This document shows positions 16,730-27,023 of a stretch of DNA of 57,091 bases, one piece after another. The stretch is from Flavobacterium sp. (GTDB taxonomy: Bacteria; Bacteroidota; Bacteroidia; Flavobacteriales; Flavobacteriaceae). Positions within the stretch are counted from its first letter, which is position 1; each line of letters begins with the position of its first letter. The translations under genes and the position numbers were made by a program. The DNA lies in NCBI GenBank assembly GCA_014377455.1, contig JACMPO010000025.1, positions 1-57,091 on the forward strand. The letters are read 5' to 3'. The notes under the pieces were generated by a model. That model worked only from the letters and a program-made list of their open reading frames with translations. It was not told the origin of the DNA and searched no databases.

Positions 16730-17401
16730 ATGAAAAAAATAATCTTAATCTTAGCAATCGCCTTATCTTTAGCGTCTTGTAAAAATTCATTAGAAGCTCC
16801 TGCTGGAAATAATTTTTATTTTGAAAATCCTCAACCTATTAACGATTCAGAGTTAGCCACAATTCCAGCTAAATTTTTAGGAAATTATATAAATGCCGAT
16901 TCCATAAAATTATCGTTCACTAACAATTTTATTATAGCAGAAACAAGAAATAATTTAACGTTCCATAAAAATGAAATGGACTCACTAAAAAAAGAGTTTA
17001 AAGTAGTCAATGGAAAATATATTTTAAAAAGTTCGGGAGAAATATTTGAATCAAAAAATATTGGCGATAGTATTGAATTAAGAAACAAAAAATTTGATAC
17101 TATTTTTAAGTTTTCACCTTCACAAAAAGCAAAACGCATCAACGGAAATTTAATTCTGAACCAAAAAGATTCTATTTACTGGAAAATAAAACTCATTAGT
17201 TTGAATAAAAACAAACTAACCATCAAGCAATTATATTCTAATTCCGATTTAAAATCCTTGGATTCAATAACTAAAATTCATTCTAAAAAAATAGATTCTT
17301 TAAACTATATAATTTCTCCATCACGAGGAGAATTCAAAAAATTTTTACAACTAAAGAACTTTGGATTTAATCAAGAATTTGTAAAATTAAAAAATCCATA
17401 A
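16730..17401 (+). CDS. Lipoprotein of unknown function
   Basis: A 223-residue lipoprotein with a clear signal (MKKIILILAIALSLASC, lipid-modified Cys at residue 17). The mature part is Lys- and Asn-rich with alternating hydrophobic strands (KFLGNYINADSIKLSFTNNF, then SGEIFESKNIGDSIELRNK) suggesting repeated beta structure. No catalytic motif is seen. The TAA stop at 17399-17401 coincides with the first base of the left hairpin repeat of the following cassette, so if the cassette inserted here it did so exactly at the end of this gene. Confidence 0.75.
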   Translation: MKKIILILAIALSLASCKNSLEAPAGNNFYFENPQPINDSELATIPAKFLGNYINADSIKLSFTNNFIIAETRNNLTFHKNEMDSLKKEFKVVNGKYILKSSGEIFESKNIGDSIELRNKKFDTIFKFSPSQKAKRINGNLILNQKDSIYWKIKLISLNKNKLTIKQLYSNSDLKSLDSITKIHSKKIDSLNYIISPSRGEFKKFLQLKNFGFNQEFVKLKNP

Positions 17402-17442
17402 TTCACCATTTTCTATTTTTTTAATTAAAAATGGCGAATAAT
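17401..17442. repeat. Left palindromic repeat of the ATPase cassette
   Basis: ATTCACCATTTT (17401-17412) pairs with AAAATGGCGAAT (17429-17440) with one mismatch around a 16-base T-rich loop. It lies between the converging stop codons of the lipoprotein and ATPase genes. No U run directly follows the stem on either strand. Confidence 0.8.
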
Positions 17443-17443
17443 A

Positions 17444-18856
17444 CTAATCGATAAATAAATCGTTTAAAGTAATTTCGTTACTCGCAACCGATCCATAATA
17501 CTGGTTTTTTATCAATCCAAAAGTAGTTATCATCGTTAAAAAAATAGTCTTTTTGGTTTTGGTGAATTTCTTGAAAGCATCAATTTTATTTCGCAAACTA
17601 GCATCATAACTTTTTGTAATTTCATACTCATTTATTGAAAATTTTATTTCAAATAAATTGATAATTCGGTCTTTTCTATCGACTATCAAATCTATTTGCG
17701 CACCTTTATTTTGTGCATCGCCTTTTTTGTTCCAAACGGATGTTTCACTATAAATTCCAGCAATTCCTAATGCTTTTTTTATGTTGCTGATATGATCCCA
17801 ACAGAGTTGTTCAAATGCCAATCCGTTCCAACTCACCACTTCGGCATTACTGCTTTTTTCTAACCAATTTATGTTTTTAGAATTTTCTATAAATTTTAAG
17901 AAAAACAACGTATAATAATCACTTATAACATAAATTAGTTTGGTTTTGTTCGCACCAAATGGAATGTACGATTTGATAAAACCACTTTCTTCCAATTCTC
18001 TTATTTTTTTAGAAAGTTCACCGCTTGAAGTAGTGTTAAGTTGCTTTAAAAGTTGTTCACGAGTGGCTCTTGCACCCAAAATGAAGATGTTTCTAATTAT
18101 TTTTTCGTGCATTTCGGCTTGATTAAATAAGGACGAAAAGATATAATTAAATTCATTTTTTAACAATCCATCTTGTTCAAAACATATTTTCTCAATATTT
18201 TGTGTAGCACTCATTCCCTTAGAAATTTGTTCTAAATAATAGGGGATTCCGCCCATCACCATATATAAATTAGCAATTTGATAACGATCCAATTTAATGT
18301 TTTTACTTTCTAAAAATTGTTCGGTTTCAGCAAGAGTGAAGGGCTCAATTTTCATTCTGTTGGTAACTCTATTGTGCAATCCACCACGATTGGCAATCAA
18401 TTTATTAATCATCCACGAAGCAGACGAACCGCAAACAATTAGTGTTATATTTTCTTGCGAACTTGCCCAACTGTTCCAAAACCATTCTAAACCCGAAATA
18501 AAATTTGATTTTTTCGTGTCAAACCAAGGCAATTCATCAATGAAAAGTGTTTTTTTTCCTTTGGTTTTTTCTAATAATTTTTTTAGTTGTAAAAAGGCTT
18601 CAATCCAATTTTTTGGAACTTCTTGTTCTTTCCCAAGAGATTGATTCAATGCAATTGAAAAATTAATTAATTGCGCCTTGGTGTTGCTATTGGCTATACC
18701 TGTAGTGTAAAAAGTAAATTTATTATTGAAATATTCTTTTATCAAGAACGTTTTTCCAACTCTTCGGGGTCCGTAAACAGCTAAAAAGGAGGGTTTTTTA
18801 TCTTCTTTTATTTGAGTTAAAAGTTCTTTTTCTTTAATCCGACAAATTACTTTCAT
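17444..18856 (-). CDS. AAA+ ATPase with C-terminal PD-(D/E)xK nuclease-like domain (COG1672/DUF234 type)
   Basis: A 470-residue protein of the archaeal-type ATPase plus DUF234 architecture. Walker A GPRRVGKT is near residue 30, Walker B TLFIDELPW near 104, and a sensor-like LIVCGSSASWM near 140. A winged-helix segment (residues about 270-320, ATREQLLKQLNTTSSGELSK) follows. The C-terminal domain holds GAQIDLIVDR (near 387) and LFEIKFS (near 402), the D...ExK pattern of PD-(D/E)xK nucleases. I use ATG 18856 because an upstream TTG would add nine residues through the promoter. This family is often multicopy in Bacteroidota and its role is unsettled. Flanking palindromes suggest an autonomous unit. 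Confidence 0.85.
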   Translation of the reverse strand: MKVICRIKEKELLTQIKEDKKPSFLAVYGPRRVGKTFLIKEYFNNKFTFYTTGIANSNTKAQLINFSIALNQSLGKEQEVPKNWIEAFLQLKKLLEKTKGKKTLFIDELPWFDTKKSNFISGLEWFWNSWASSQENITLIVCGSSASWMINKLIANRGGLHNRVTNRMKIEPFTLAETEQFLESKNIKLDRYQIANLYMVMGGIPYYLEQISKGMSATQNIEKICFEQDGLLKNEFNYIFSSLFNQAEMHEKIIRNIFILGARATREQLLKQLNTTSSGELSKKIRELEESGFIKSYIPFGANKTKLIYVISDYYTLFFLKFIENSKNINWLEKSSNAEVVSWNGLAFEQLCWDHISNIKKALGIAGIYSETSVWNKKGDAQNKGAQIDLIVDRKDRIINLFEIKFSINEYEITKSYDASLRNKIDAFKKFTKTKKTIFLTMITTFGLIKNQYYGSVASNEITLNDLFID

Positions 18857-18872
18857 AACTTTAATCTTTTTC

Positions 18873-18880
18873 CAAAAATA
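18873..18880 (-). promoter_or_regulatory. Probable -7 box of the ATPase gene, inside the cassette
   Basis: The plus-strand CAAAAATA reads TATTTTTG on the minus strand, 17 bases before the ATG. No TTG at standard spacing. Its position inside the repeats means the unit carries its own promoter element. Confidence 0.4.
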
Positions 18881-18917
18881 CAATTTTATTTTAAATCTGG
18901 AAATAAATAGAAATAAT

Positions 18918-18960
18918 TATCCGCCATTTTTTACTTTTTTTATTAAAAATGGTGAATAAT
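18918..18960. repeat. Right palindromic repeat of the ATPase cassette
   Basis: CGCCATTTTT (18922-18931) pairs with AAAAATGGTG (18945-18954) with one G-T pair, and the stem extends imperfectly outward through ATTAT/ATAAT. It lies between two diverging genes, so it cannot serve as a terminator for either. That argues for a role as an element end or binding site. Confidence 0.8.
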
Positions 18961-19005
18961 TAGTATCTGTTAAACATTAAATTAATCTAATATTACAATT
19001 AGAAA

Positions 19006-19032
19006 TTGTCAAAAACATTCTTAATAACTTTG
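19006..19032 (+). promoter_or_regulatory. Promoter of parE
   Basis: TTG (19006-19008), 16-base spacer, TAACTTTG (19025-19032). The spacer is one base below the usual range. The start codon is at 19096. The site lies entirely outside the ATPase cassette. Confidence 0.5.
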
Positions 19033-19095
19033 ATAAACAAGATTCATCAAAAGCTACAATAATCACTACATTAGCGGAAATTCGATTTTTTAAAA

Positions 19096-20952
19096 ATGTT
19101 AGACGAAACGAAATACGACGAAGACAATATACGCTCACTAGATTGGAAAGAACACATCAGAATGCGACCTGGAATGTATATTGGAAAACTTGGTGATGGA
19201 TCTTCTCCAGATGATGGAATTTATATTTTACTAAAAGAAGTATTGGACAACTGCATCGATGAGTTTGTGATGGGTGCAGGAAAAACGGTAGAAGTTACCA
19301 TAAAAGATAAAATGGTTTCAGTTCGTGATTATGGTCGTGGTATTCCGCTTGGTAAAGTAATCGATGTAGTTTCAAAAATGAATACTGGTGGTAAGTACGA
19401 CTCTAAAGCATTTAAAAAATCAGTTGGTTTAAATGGAGTTGGAACAAAAGCCGTTAACGCATTATCTCATTATTTTAGGGTAGAATCTGTTCGAGATAAT
19501 CAGCAAAAAGTGGCTGAATTTTCGGCAGGAAATTTAACCCTTGACGAACAAATTGAAGAAAGTACCAAACGTAAAGGAACAAAAGTTTCGTTTATTGCCG
19601 ACGAACTTATTTTTAAAAATTACAAATATCGAAATGAGTATGTAATTAAAATGCTTAAAAATTATTGTTATCTAAATACAGGATTATCAATATATTACAA
19701 CAGCGAAAAATACTATTCTGATAATGGTTTAAAAGATTTACTAGACGAAACTATTACTGTGGAAGATTCTGTTTATCCTATCATTCACTTGAAAGGTGAC
19801 GATATTGAAATAGCAATAACACACAGTAAATCACAGTATTCCGAAGAATATCATTCGTTTGTAAATGGTCAAAATACCACGCAAGGTGGCACGCATTTAA
19901 ACGCTTTTCGAGAAGCTATTGTTAAAACCATTCGTGAATTTTACAATAAAGGTTTTGAATCGTCAGATATTAGAAAATCAATTGTATCAGCAGTTTCTAT
20001 AAAAGTAGAAGAACCCGTTTTTGAGAGTCAAACAAAAACCAAATTAGGATCAAACGATATTGGACCAAATGGACCCACAGTTCGAACCTTTATTCATGAT
20101 TTTATAACCACAAAACTCGATAATTTTTTACACAAAAATCCTGAAGTTGCCGACTCACTTTTGCGAAAAATATTGCAAGCAGAAAGAGAACGAAAAGAAC
20201 TCTCAGGAATAAGAAAATTAGCAAAAGATAGAGCAAAAAAATCGAGTTTACACAATAAAAAATTGCGCGATTGCAGAGTTCATTTATCTGATATAAAAAA
20301 TCCAAGATACCTAGAAAGTACCCTTTTTATAACCGAAGGAGATTCAGCTTCTGGTTCTATAACAAAATCGCGCGATGTAAATACTCAAGCCGTTTTTAGT
20401 TTACGTGGAAAACCACTCAATTCTTATGGAATGTCAAAAAAAATTGTATATGAAAATGAAGAATTTAATTTGCTTCAAGCGGCACTTGACATCGAAGAAT
20501 CGATGGAGGATTTACGCTACAACAACATTGTAATTGCAACTGATGCTGATGTTGACGGAATGCACATAAGATTATTATTGATCACATTTTTCTTGCAGTT
20601 TTTTCCAGAGCTGATTAAAGACGGTCACTTATACATTTTGCAAACACCACTTTTTAGAGTTCGAAATAAAAAAGAAACCATTTATTGTTATTCTGAAGAT
20701 GAACGAAAAAATGCTATAGAAAAGTTAAAACCAAAACCAGAAATAACACGATTTAAAGGATTGGGAGAGATTTCGCCAGATGAATTTAAGCATTTTATTG
20801 GAGCAGATATTAGACTTGATCCTGTAATGTTAGACAAAGCCACATCTATAGAAAAATTGTTAGAATTTTATATGGGTAAAAATACACCTGATCGACAGAT
20901 TTTTATTATCAATAATCTGAAAGTAGAATTAGATGTTGTCGAAGAAATTTAA
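19096..20952 (+). CDS. parE: DNA topoisomerase IV subunit B
   Basis: ATPase subunit of topoisomerase IV, which decatenates daughter chromosomes. The GHKL ATP site shows [22 protein letters not shown] and [14 protein letters not shown]. The TOPRIM metal site shows [11 protein letters not shown] (near residue 413) and [11 protein letters not shown]. The 618-residue length matches Bacteroidota ParE rather than the longer GyrB. parC follows after 32 bases, which supports ParE over GyrB. Confidence 0.94.
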   Translation: MLDETKYDEDNIRSLDWKEHIRMRPGMYIGKLGDGSSPDDGIYILLKEVLDNCIDEFVMGAGKTVEVTIKDKMVSVRDYGRGIPLGKVIDVVSKMNTGGKYDSKAFKKSVGLNGVGTKAVNALSHYFRVESVRDNQQKVAEFSAGNLTLDEQIEESTKRKGTKVSFIADELIFKNYKYRNEYVIKMLKNYCYLNTGLSIYYNSEKYYSDNGLKDLLDETITVEDSVYPIIHLKGDDIEIAITHSKSQYSEEYHSFVNGQNTTQGGTHLNAFREAIVKTIREFYNKGFESSDIRKSIVSAVSIKVEEPVFESQTKTKLGSNDIGPNGPTVRTFIHDFITTKLDNFLHKNPEVADSLLRKILQAERERKELSGIRKLAKDRAKKSSLHNKKLRDCRVHLSDIKNPRYLESTLFITEGDSASGSITKSRDVNTQAVFSLRGKPLNSYGMSKKIVYENEEFNLLQAALDIEESMEDLRYNNIVIATDADVDGMHIRLLLITFFLQFFPELIKDGHLYILQTPLFRVRNKKETIYCYSEDERKNAIEKLKPKPEITRFKGLGEISPDEFKHFIGADIRLDPVMLDKATSIEKLLEFYMGKNTPDRQIFIINNLKVELDVVEEI

Positions 20953-20984
20953 TTAGAAAATATCAAAATAAACGTACTTTGTAA

Positions 20985-23687
20985 ATGAAAGACGAAGAAG
21001 ACAATATAATTCCACAAGACGATTTTCAAGAAGAAACGAACCTGCAGAACGACGAAAATAATGATGCTATTTTTGACGATATAGTTTCTAGTGGAGATCA
21101 CTTTTATGATCATCAAGAAAATCCTGAAGATACTATTACAAAAGTTACAGGAATGTATAAAGACTGGTTTCTGGACTATGCTTCCTATGTAATTTTAGAA
21201 CGAGCCGTACCGGCAATTGAAGATGGGTTTAAGCCCGTTCAACGACGTATAATGCACTCGATGAAGGAGTTGGACGATGGCAGATATAATAAGGTAGCGA
21301 ACGTAGTTGGACATACGATGCAGTATCATCCTCATGGAGATGCCAGTATTGGTGATGCGATGGTTCAAATTGGCCAAAAAGATTTAATAATTGATACCCA
21401 AGGAAACTGGGGAAATATTTTAACTGGTGATAATGCTGCAGCTTCACGTTACATCGAAGCTCGAATTAGTAAATTTGGTCACGATGTTTTATTCTCACCA
21501 AAAATTACTGAATGGGGAGTTTCATATGACGGTCGGCGTGCCGAACCAATAAATCTTCCTGTAAAATTTCCGTTGTTGCTTGCTCAAGGTGCTGAGGGAA
21601 TTGCTGTTGGACTTTCTACCAAAATTTTGCCTCACAATTTTAATGAGTTAATTGATTCAACTATAAAAATTTTAAAAGGAAAACCTTTTACACTATATCC
21701 TGATTTTCAAACTGCTGGTATTGCTGATATTTCAAATTATAATGACGGACTTCGTGGTGGACGTGTTCGCGTAAGAGCTAAAATCACACAATTAGACAAG
21801 CAAACTTTAGTGATTACACAAATTCCGTTTTCTACAAATACCTCAACATTGATAGATAGTATTTTAAAAGCTAACGAAAAAGGAAAAATAAAAGTAAAAA
21901 AAATTGAAGACAATACTGCTGCGGATGTCGAAATATTAATTCATTTGTATCCTGGCGTTTCACCAGATAAAATGATTGATGCTCTTTACGCATTTACCGC
22001 TTGCGAAAGTTCGGTAGCACCACTAGGTTGTGTTATTGAAGATAATAAGCCGTTATTTATTGGTGTTTCTGAAATGCTGAAAATATCAACCAATAGAACG
22101 GTGAGTTTGTTGCAACGTGAACTTGAAATTCAATTAGGCGAACTGCAAAACAAATGGCATTTCTCAACACTCGAAAAAATATTTATTAGCGAAGAAATGT
22201 ACATCGATTTCAAACTATATTCAGATAGAGAAACACTTTACGAATATATGTACAAAAAATTTGAACCTTTCCAAAAAATGCTAGTTCGTGAAATTAATGA
22301 TGACGATTTGCAGAAATTAACTCAAATTCCAATGATTCGTATTACTCGTTTTGATTCAGATAAAGCTGACGATGCCATAGCAAAGTTAGAAGATGAAATG
22401 GAACAAGTAAAACATCATTTGGCACATATTATTGATTTTTCAATAGATTTTTTCCAAAAATTGAAAGATAAATATGGTAAAGGTAGAGAACGTCAAACAG
22501 AACTTAGAGGTTTTGACACAATCGAAGCTACAAAAGTGGTTTTAAGAAATACTAAATTGTACGTTAATTTAGAAGAAGGATTTTTAGGTACTGGACTTAA
22601 AAAAGATTTGTATGTAGCGGATTGTTCCGATATTGACGATGTAATTGTTTTTTTAAGAGATGGTAAAATGATGATTACCAAAGTTGACGAGAAAAAATTT
22701 GTGGGTAAAGACATCATTCACATCGCTGTTTTTGATAAAAATGATAAACGAACCATATATAATATGATTTATCGAGACGGAAAAAATGGTTCCACATTTA
22801 TAAAACGATTTAATGTTTCTGGAGTAACTCGAGATAAATTTTATGACCTGACACAGGAAAAACCTGGATCACAAATCTTATATTTCTCGGCAAACCCAAA
22901 TGGCGAAGCAGAAGTTATAACTGTTTTATTAAGACAAGTAGGCAGTGTTAAAAAATTAAAATGGGATTTAGATTTTTCTGAAATTGCCATAAAAGGAAGG
23001 GCGTCGAGAGGAAATACCGTTACTAAATATCCAATCAAAAAAATTGAATTAAAGGAGAAAGGAATTTCAACTTTACGTCCGCGAAAAGTTTGGTTTGACG
23101 ATACAGTTCAGAAATTAAATGTAGATGGAAGAGGTGAATTGCTTGGCGAATTTCGCCCAAATGACCGCTTATTAATCATTAGTCAATCGGGGAAATTAAA
23201 AACTATTATTCCCGAACTAACAACACATTTTGACGAAGACATGATTGTTTTAGAAAAATGGAATCCAAAAAAACCAATCTCAACATTATACTACGACGGC
23301 GAAAAAGAACGTTATTTCATAAAACGTTTTTTAATTGAAAATGAAAACAAAGAAGAACTCTTCATTACTGAACATGAAAAGTCACAACTAGAAATAGTTT
23401 CAACAGATTGGCGTCCTGTTGTAGAAATAGTTTTTGCCAAAGTAAAAGGCGTTCAAAAAGAAAATCAAACTATAAATTTAGAAGATTTTATAGCAATAAA
23501 AGGAATTAAAGCAATTGGAAATCAGTTGACATCAGATAAATTAAAACAAGTAAACCTTTTAGAATCATTACCTTACGAAGAACCTGAAGAAGAAGTTGCA
23601 ATAATTGAAAATGCAAATGATGAAATAATTGAAGATATTCAAACAGAATTAAACGATGATGGACAGATAACGTTGAGTTTAGAATAA
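20985..23687 (+). CDS. parC: DNA topoisomerase IV subunit A
   Basis: Breakage-reunion subunit, 900 residues. The catalytic tyrosine is in AAASRYIEARISK near residue 154, preceded by YHPHGDASIGDAMV. The N-terminal 50 residues are acidic and Asn/Asp-rich, as is the last stretch (EEPEEEVAIIENANDEIIED). The C-terminal beta-pinwheel region is degenerate and lacks the GyrA box, as expected for ParC. Co-transcribed with parE. Confidence 0.94.
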   Translation: MKDEEDNIIPQDDFQEETNLQNDENNDAIFDDIVSSGDHFYDHQENPEDTITKVTGMYKDWFLDYASYVILERAVPAIEDGFKPVQRRIMHSMKELDDGRYNKVANVVGHTMQYHPHGDASIGDAMVQIGQKDLIIDTQGNWGNILTGDNAAASRYIEARISKFGHDVLFSPKITEWGVSYDGRRAEPINLPVKFPLLLAQGAEGIAVGLSTKILPHNFNELIDSTIKILKGKPFTLYPDFQTAGIADISNYNDGLRGGRVRVRAKITQLDKQTLVITQIPFSTNTSTLIDSILKANEKGKIKVKKIEDNTAADVEILIHLYPGVSPDKMIDALYAFTACESSVAPLGCVIEDNKPLFIGVSEMLKISTNRTVSLLQRELEIQLGELQNKWHFSTLEKIFISEEMYIDFKLYSDRETLYEYMYKKFEPFQKMLVREINDDDLQKLTQIPMIRITRFDSDKADDAIAKLEDEMEQVKHHLAHIIDFSIDFFQKLKDKYGKGRERQTELRGFDTIEATKVVLRNTKLYVNLEEGFLGTGLKKDLYVADCSDIDDVIVFLRDGKMMITKVDEKKFVGKDIIHIAVFDKNDKRTIYNMIYRDGKNGSTFIKRFNVSGVTRDKFYDLTQEKPGSQILYFSANPNGEAEVITVLLRQVGSVKKLKWDLDFSEIAIKGRASRGNTVTKYPIKKIELKEKGISTLRPRKVWFDDTVQKLNVDGRGELLGEFRPNDRLLIISQSGKLKTIIPELTTHFDEDMIVLEKWNPKKPISTLYYDGEKERYFIKRFLIENENKEELFITEHEKSQLEIVSTDWRPVVEIVFAKVKGVQKENQTINLEDFIAIKGIKAIGNQLTSDKLKQVNLLESLPYEEPEEEVAIIENANDEIIEDIQTELNDDGQITLSLE

Positions 23688-23692
23688 ATTTT

Positions 23693-24553
23693 TTATTCCT
23701 TTAGTTTTAAAAGTTCATTACGTATTAAATCGTAATGTTCCCATGGAATAAAATGATTGGCGTTTTTTATAGAAATTACCTGAATAGATTTTGCATTTAT
23801 AAACTCGCGTTCTATAAAAGCTACATTGCTGTAAGGCACTAATGGATCAAGCGTACCATGAATTACCAATACATCTGCGGTAATTTTTTTAAGAGTGGGT
23901 TCCATAAATTTTAAATCGGTTTTTAACCACCAAAGTTCATCATTAGCTGGTCTTAAAGCTCCTGGAACTATAAACCGAAGTGGCGCTGCCTTAAATAACG
24001 TGCGCCATTTCTCTGGTGTTTCGGCTTTTGGATCTATCGCGCCAGCAAGAATTACAATTTCTTTAAAATCATTTGGCTTATCGACAGCCATTTTTACAAT
24101 TGTAGGTCCACCGTAGGAATGTCCTACTAAATATAAGTTTTTACCATTCTTAATTTTATCGACAAATTGTTCTAAAATTGCGCCTTGTTCAAACAGGTTT
24201 TTCGAATCACCAAAATCGCTGTAACCAAAACCCGGTCTATCGATGGCTATCATTCTATATTTTTTTAATAGCAAAGTGTCTTTTAAATAATCCTTAAAAG
24301 CATCCCAACTTCCAGGTGAACCATGCACAAAAAATAGTGTTGGCAAATTTTTATTACCAGTTTGTATGTAATGAATTTTAAATTTTCCAACCACTATTGT
24401 GCTGTCTAAATACACAATTTTTGAAGTTCCAAAAAAGCTTTTTGTTTCCTTAATATCCATTCTCATCGTGGCACACGATTGACAAATAAGAATATAAAAT
24501 AAAATAAGCAATCCTATAACAGATTTAATCTTGTTATTTTTAATAAAATTCAT
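23693..24553 (-). CDS. Lipoprotein alpha/beta hydrolase
   Basis: A 286-residue predicted lipoprotein (hydrophobic stretch then ILICQSC) with an alpha/beta hydrolase fold. The oxyanion region is FVHGSPGSWDAF, the nucleophile serine is in GHSYGGPT, the acid lies in IHGTLDPLVPY, and the histidine is in NANHFIPWEH, giving a complete triad. I choose ATG 24553 because it starts the signal peptide; a longer frame reaching 24649 would overlap pepT. pepT lies 13 bases upstream on the same strand. The substrate is unknown. Confidence 0.82.
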   Translation of the reverse strand: MNFIKNNKIKSVIGLLILFYILICQSCATMRMDIKETKSFFGTSKIVYLDSTIVVGKFKIHYIQTGNKNLPTLFFVHGSPGSWDAFKDYLKDTLLLKKYRMIAIDRPGFGYSDFGDSKNLFEQGAILEQFVDKIKNGKNLYLVGHSYGGPTIVKMAVDKPNDFKEIVILAGAIDPKAETPEKWRTLFKAAPLRFIVPGALRPANDELWWLKTDLKFMEPTLKKITADVLVIHGTLDPLVPYSNVAFIEREFINAKSIQVISIKNANHFIPWEHYDLIRNELLKLKE

Positions 24554-24566
24554 TTGAAAACTTCTT

Positions 24567-25862
24567 TTAATTTTTGCTGTTTTTAGAATTTTTCGATTTC
24601 GACTTTTTTGAAATTTTATTAAAATCGGTTGTTGCAGTGAGTTCTGCAATTTTTACAATAACATCGATAGCCTTTTGCATACTTTCTACTGGAACATATT
24701 CATATTTTCCGTGAAAATTATGTCCTCCTGCAAAAATATTAGGACAGGGCAATCCCATATAGGACAAACGAGATCCATCTGTGCCACCACGAATGGGTTT
24801 TATCAAAGGTTTTATACCCAATTCACGCATTGCCTTTTCGGCTAAATCAACAATATATTTAACAGGTTCAACCATTTCTTTCATATTGAAATACTGATCT
24901 TTAACCTCAGCAATTACAATGTCTTCCCCAAACTGTTTTGCAAATTTTTTATTAATTTTTTTTGTAATCTGATGAATTAAATCTTTCCTTTTTTTAAATT
25001 TTTTAGCATCAAAATCCCGAATAATTAATTCTAAAATCGTCTCTTCAATACTTCCATTTAAATGATGTACATGAAAAAATCCTTCATATCCTTTTGTATC
25101 TTGAGGCGTTTCGGTTTTAGGTAATTCATTTATAAAATCTTTTGCTATTAACATCGAATTTATCATTTTACCTTTGGCATATCCTGGATGAACGCTTTTC
25201 CCTTTGAACGTAATTTTTGCTCCTGCTGCATTAAAATTTTCATACTCTAACTCACCTATTTGACTTCCATCCATAGTATAAGCCCATTGTGCACCAAACT
25301 TTTCTACATCAAATTTGTCTGCACCTCGACCAATTTCTTCATCAGGCGTGAAACCAACTCGAATTTTACCATGTTTTATATTTGGATTATTTATTAAAAA
25401 TTCCATAGCGGTGATAATTTCTGTAAGCCCAGCTTTATCATCTGCACCAAGCAAAGTTGTACCATCAGTAGTAATTAAAGTCTGACCTTTATACAACAGC
25501 AAATCTTTAAAATAATTAGGCGAAAGTATAATGTTTTGAGAAGCATTTAATAAAATATCACCTCCATTATAATTTGGAATAATTTGAGGTTTTACATTAA
25601 GACCTGTAAAATCAGGAGTAGTGTCAAAGTGAGATACAAAACCAATTACTGGAACTTCATGAGATACATTACTTTCTAGAGTTGCCATAACATAACCATT
25701 TTGGTCGATAGTAACATCAGTCATACCAATGGTTTTTAATTCTTTGACAAGTAGATTTGCTAAATTTAATTGTTTTTTAGTACTTGGAGTTGTGGTAGAT
25801 TTTGGATCCGATTCTGTATCAATAATTACATAACTTATAAATCGATCTATAATATGTTGCAT
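24567..25862 (-). CDS. pepT: Peptidase T (tripeptide aminopeptidase)
   Basis: Zinc M20 peptidase that removes the N-terminal residue of tripeptides. The metal ligands lie in [18 protein letters not shown] and [13 protein letters not shown], and the C-terminal ligand in [14 protein letters not shown]. 431 residues from the ATG at 25862; a longer frame to 25904 adds 14 non-conserved residues. The last 14 residues are a Lys/Ser/Asn-rich tail ([14 protein letters not shown]) not usual for PepT. A TATATTTG box on the minus strand (25878-25885) is a likely -7 element. Confidence 0.93.
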   Translation of the reverse strand: MQHIIDRFISYVIIDTESDPKSTTTPSTKKQLNLANLLVKELKTIGMTDVTIDQNGYVMATLESNVSHEVPVIGFVSHFDTTPDFTGLNVKPQIIPNYNGGDILLNASQNIILSPNYFKDLLLYKGQTLITTDGTTLLGADDKAGLTEIITAMEFLINNPNIKHGKIRVGFTPDEEIGRGADKFDVEKFGAQWAYTMDGSQIGELEYENFNAAGAKITFKGKSVHPGYAKGKMINSMLIAKDFINELPKTETPQDTKGYEGFFHVHHLNGSIEETILELIIRDFDAKKFKKRKDLIHQITKKINKKFAKQFGEDIVIAEVKDQYFNMKEMVEPVKYIVDLAEKAMRELGIKPLIKPIRGGTDGSRLSYMGLPCPNIFAGGHNFHGKYEYVPVESMQKAIDVIVKIAELTATTDFNKISKKSKSKNSKNSKN

Positions 25863-25948
25863 AAAATTTATTTTTAACAAATATACAAAACAATTATAAT
25901 TCATAAATTCATTTCAAATCACTAATTTTGAATTCATAATTTATTAAA

Positions 25949-26971
25949 ATGTATAAACTTTTTATTCGTCCAATTCTGTTTTGGTTTGATCCAGAAAAAG
26001 TACATTATTTTACGTTTTCTTTAATCCGAAATTTATGTAAAATTCCAGGATTTAACGGTCTTTTTAAATTAATTTATTGCTTAGAAAATAAGAAATTAGA
26101 AACAGAAGTTTTCGGTTTAAAATTTCCTAATCCAGTTGGACTTGGCGCCGGATTTGATAAAGATGCAAAGTTGTTTCAGGAACTTTCAAATTTTGGTTTT
26201 GGATTTATCGAAATAGGAACTTTAACTCCAAAAGCGCAAGATGGAAATCCAAAAAACCGATTGTTTCGATTAAAAAGAGATAGTGCAATTATCAACAGAA
26301 TGGGTTTTAACAATGGTGGCGTTGACAATGCTGTTTTAAGACTCAAAAAAAATAAAAACATATTAATTGGTGGTAATATCGGTAAAAATAAAATTACGTC
26401 TAACGATGATGCGGTTCAAGATTATTTAATTTGTTTTGATGCCCTTTTTGATTATGTAGATTATTTTGTTGTAAATGTTTCATCGCCCAATACACCAAAT
26501 TTAAGGGAACTTCAAGAAAAAGAACCTTTAACTAAATTATTACTAACACTTCAAAATAAAAATTTAGTTAAAGGAAAGCCAAAACCAATCTTGCTTAAAA
26601 TCGCACCAGATTTAACAAATGAACAACTTTTAGACATCATCGAAATAATAAATCAAACAAAAATTGCTGGTGTAATTGCGACCAATACTACCATAACAAG
26701 AAATGGATTAGATTCTCAAAATCAACTTGAAGATGGAGGTTTATCGGGGAAACCGCTAACAAAAAGAGCTACAGAAGTTATTCGGTTTCTATCTGAAAAT
26801 AGTAATAAATCGTTTCCAATAATTGGTGTTGGAGGTATTCATTCGGCGAAAGATGCAATTAAAAAATTAGAAGCTGGAGCAAGTTTAGTACAACTTTATA
26901 CAGGTTTTATTTATGAAGGTCCACAACTTGTAAAGCAAATAAATAAGGCTATTTTAAAAATGAGACAATAA
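25949..26971 (+). CDS. pyrD: Dihydroorotate dehydrogenase (quinone), class 2
   Basis: Membrane-associated FMN enzyme of pyrimidine synthesis, 340 residues. The N-terminal helix pair ([20 protein letters not shown]) is the class-2 membrane anchor. Further landmarks are [38 protein letters not shown] with the catalytic Ser, and [12 protein letters not shown] with the FMN phosphate site. A TAATTTTG box at 25923-25930 is a possible -7 element. Confidence 0.95.
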   Translation: MYKLFIRPILFWFDPEKVHYFTFSLIRNLCKIPGFNGLFKLIYCLENKKLETEVFGLKFPNPVGLGAGFDKDAKLFQELSNFGFGFIEIGTLTPKAQDGNPKNRLFRLKRDSAIINRMGFNNGGVDNAVLRLKKNKNILIGGNIGKNKITSNDDAVQDYLICFDALFDYVDYFVVNVSSPNTPNLRELQEKEPLTKLLLTLQNKNLVKGKPKPILLKIAPDLTNEQLLDIIEIINQTKIAGVIATNTTITRNGLDSQNQLEDGGLSGKPLTKRATEVIRFLSENSNKSFPIIGVGGIHSAKDAIKKLEAGASLVQLYTGFIYEGPQLVKQINKAILKMRQ

Positions 26972-27023
26972 ACTTTTATTTTGAATCTGTGTAGATAAAA
27001 CTTTGTTTATATTCGCTCTTTAA

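Larger units (their letters stand above)
17401..18960. mobile_element. Putative hairpin-bounded cassette carrying one AAA+ ATPase/nuclease gene
   Basis: One gene is enclosed by two 39-base AT-rich palindromic repeats (17404-17442 and 18922-18960) in the same orientation, identical at 34 of 39 positions. The outermost 12 bases, ATTCACCATTTT at 17401 and AAAATGGTGAAT ending at 18957, are perfect reverse complements, so the unit also has terminal inverted repeats. It starts at the stop codon of the lipoprotein gene and ends 46 bases before the parE -33 element. No transposase or recombinase motif is visible. ATAATT occurs at both outer junctions but is too short and AT-rich to claim as a target duplication. 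Mobility is inferred, not shown. Confidence 0.45.

Noticed and set aside
18918..18960. Right palindrome of the ATPase cassette as an ordinary terminator
   Set aside because: The genes on its two sides diverge from it, so no transcript ends there, and no U run follows the stem.
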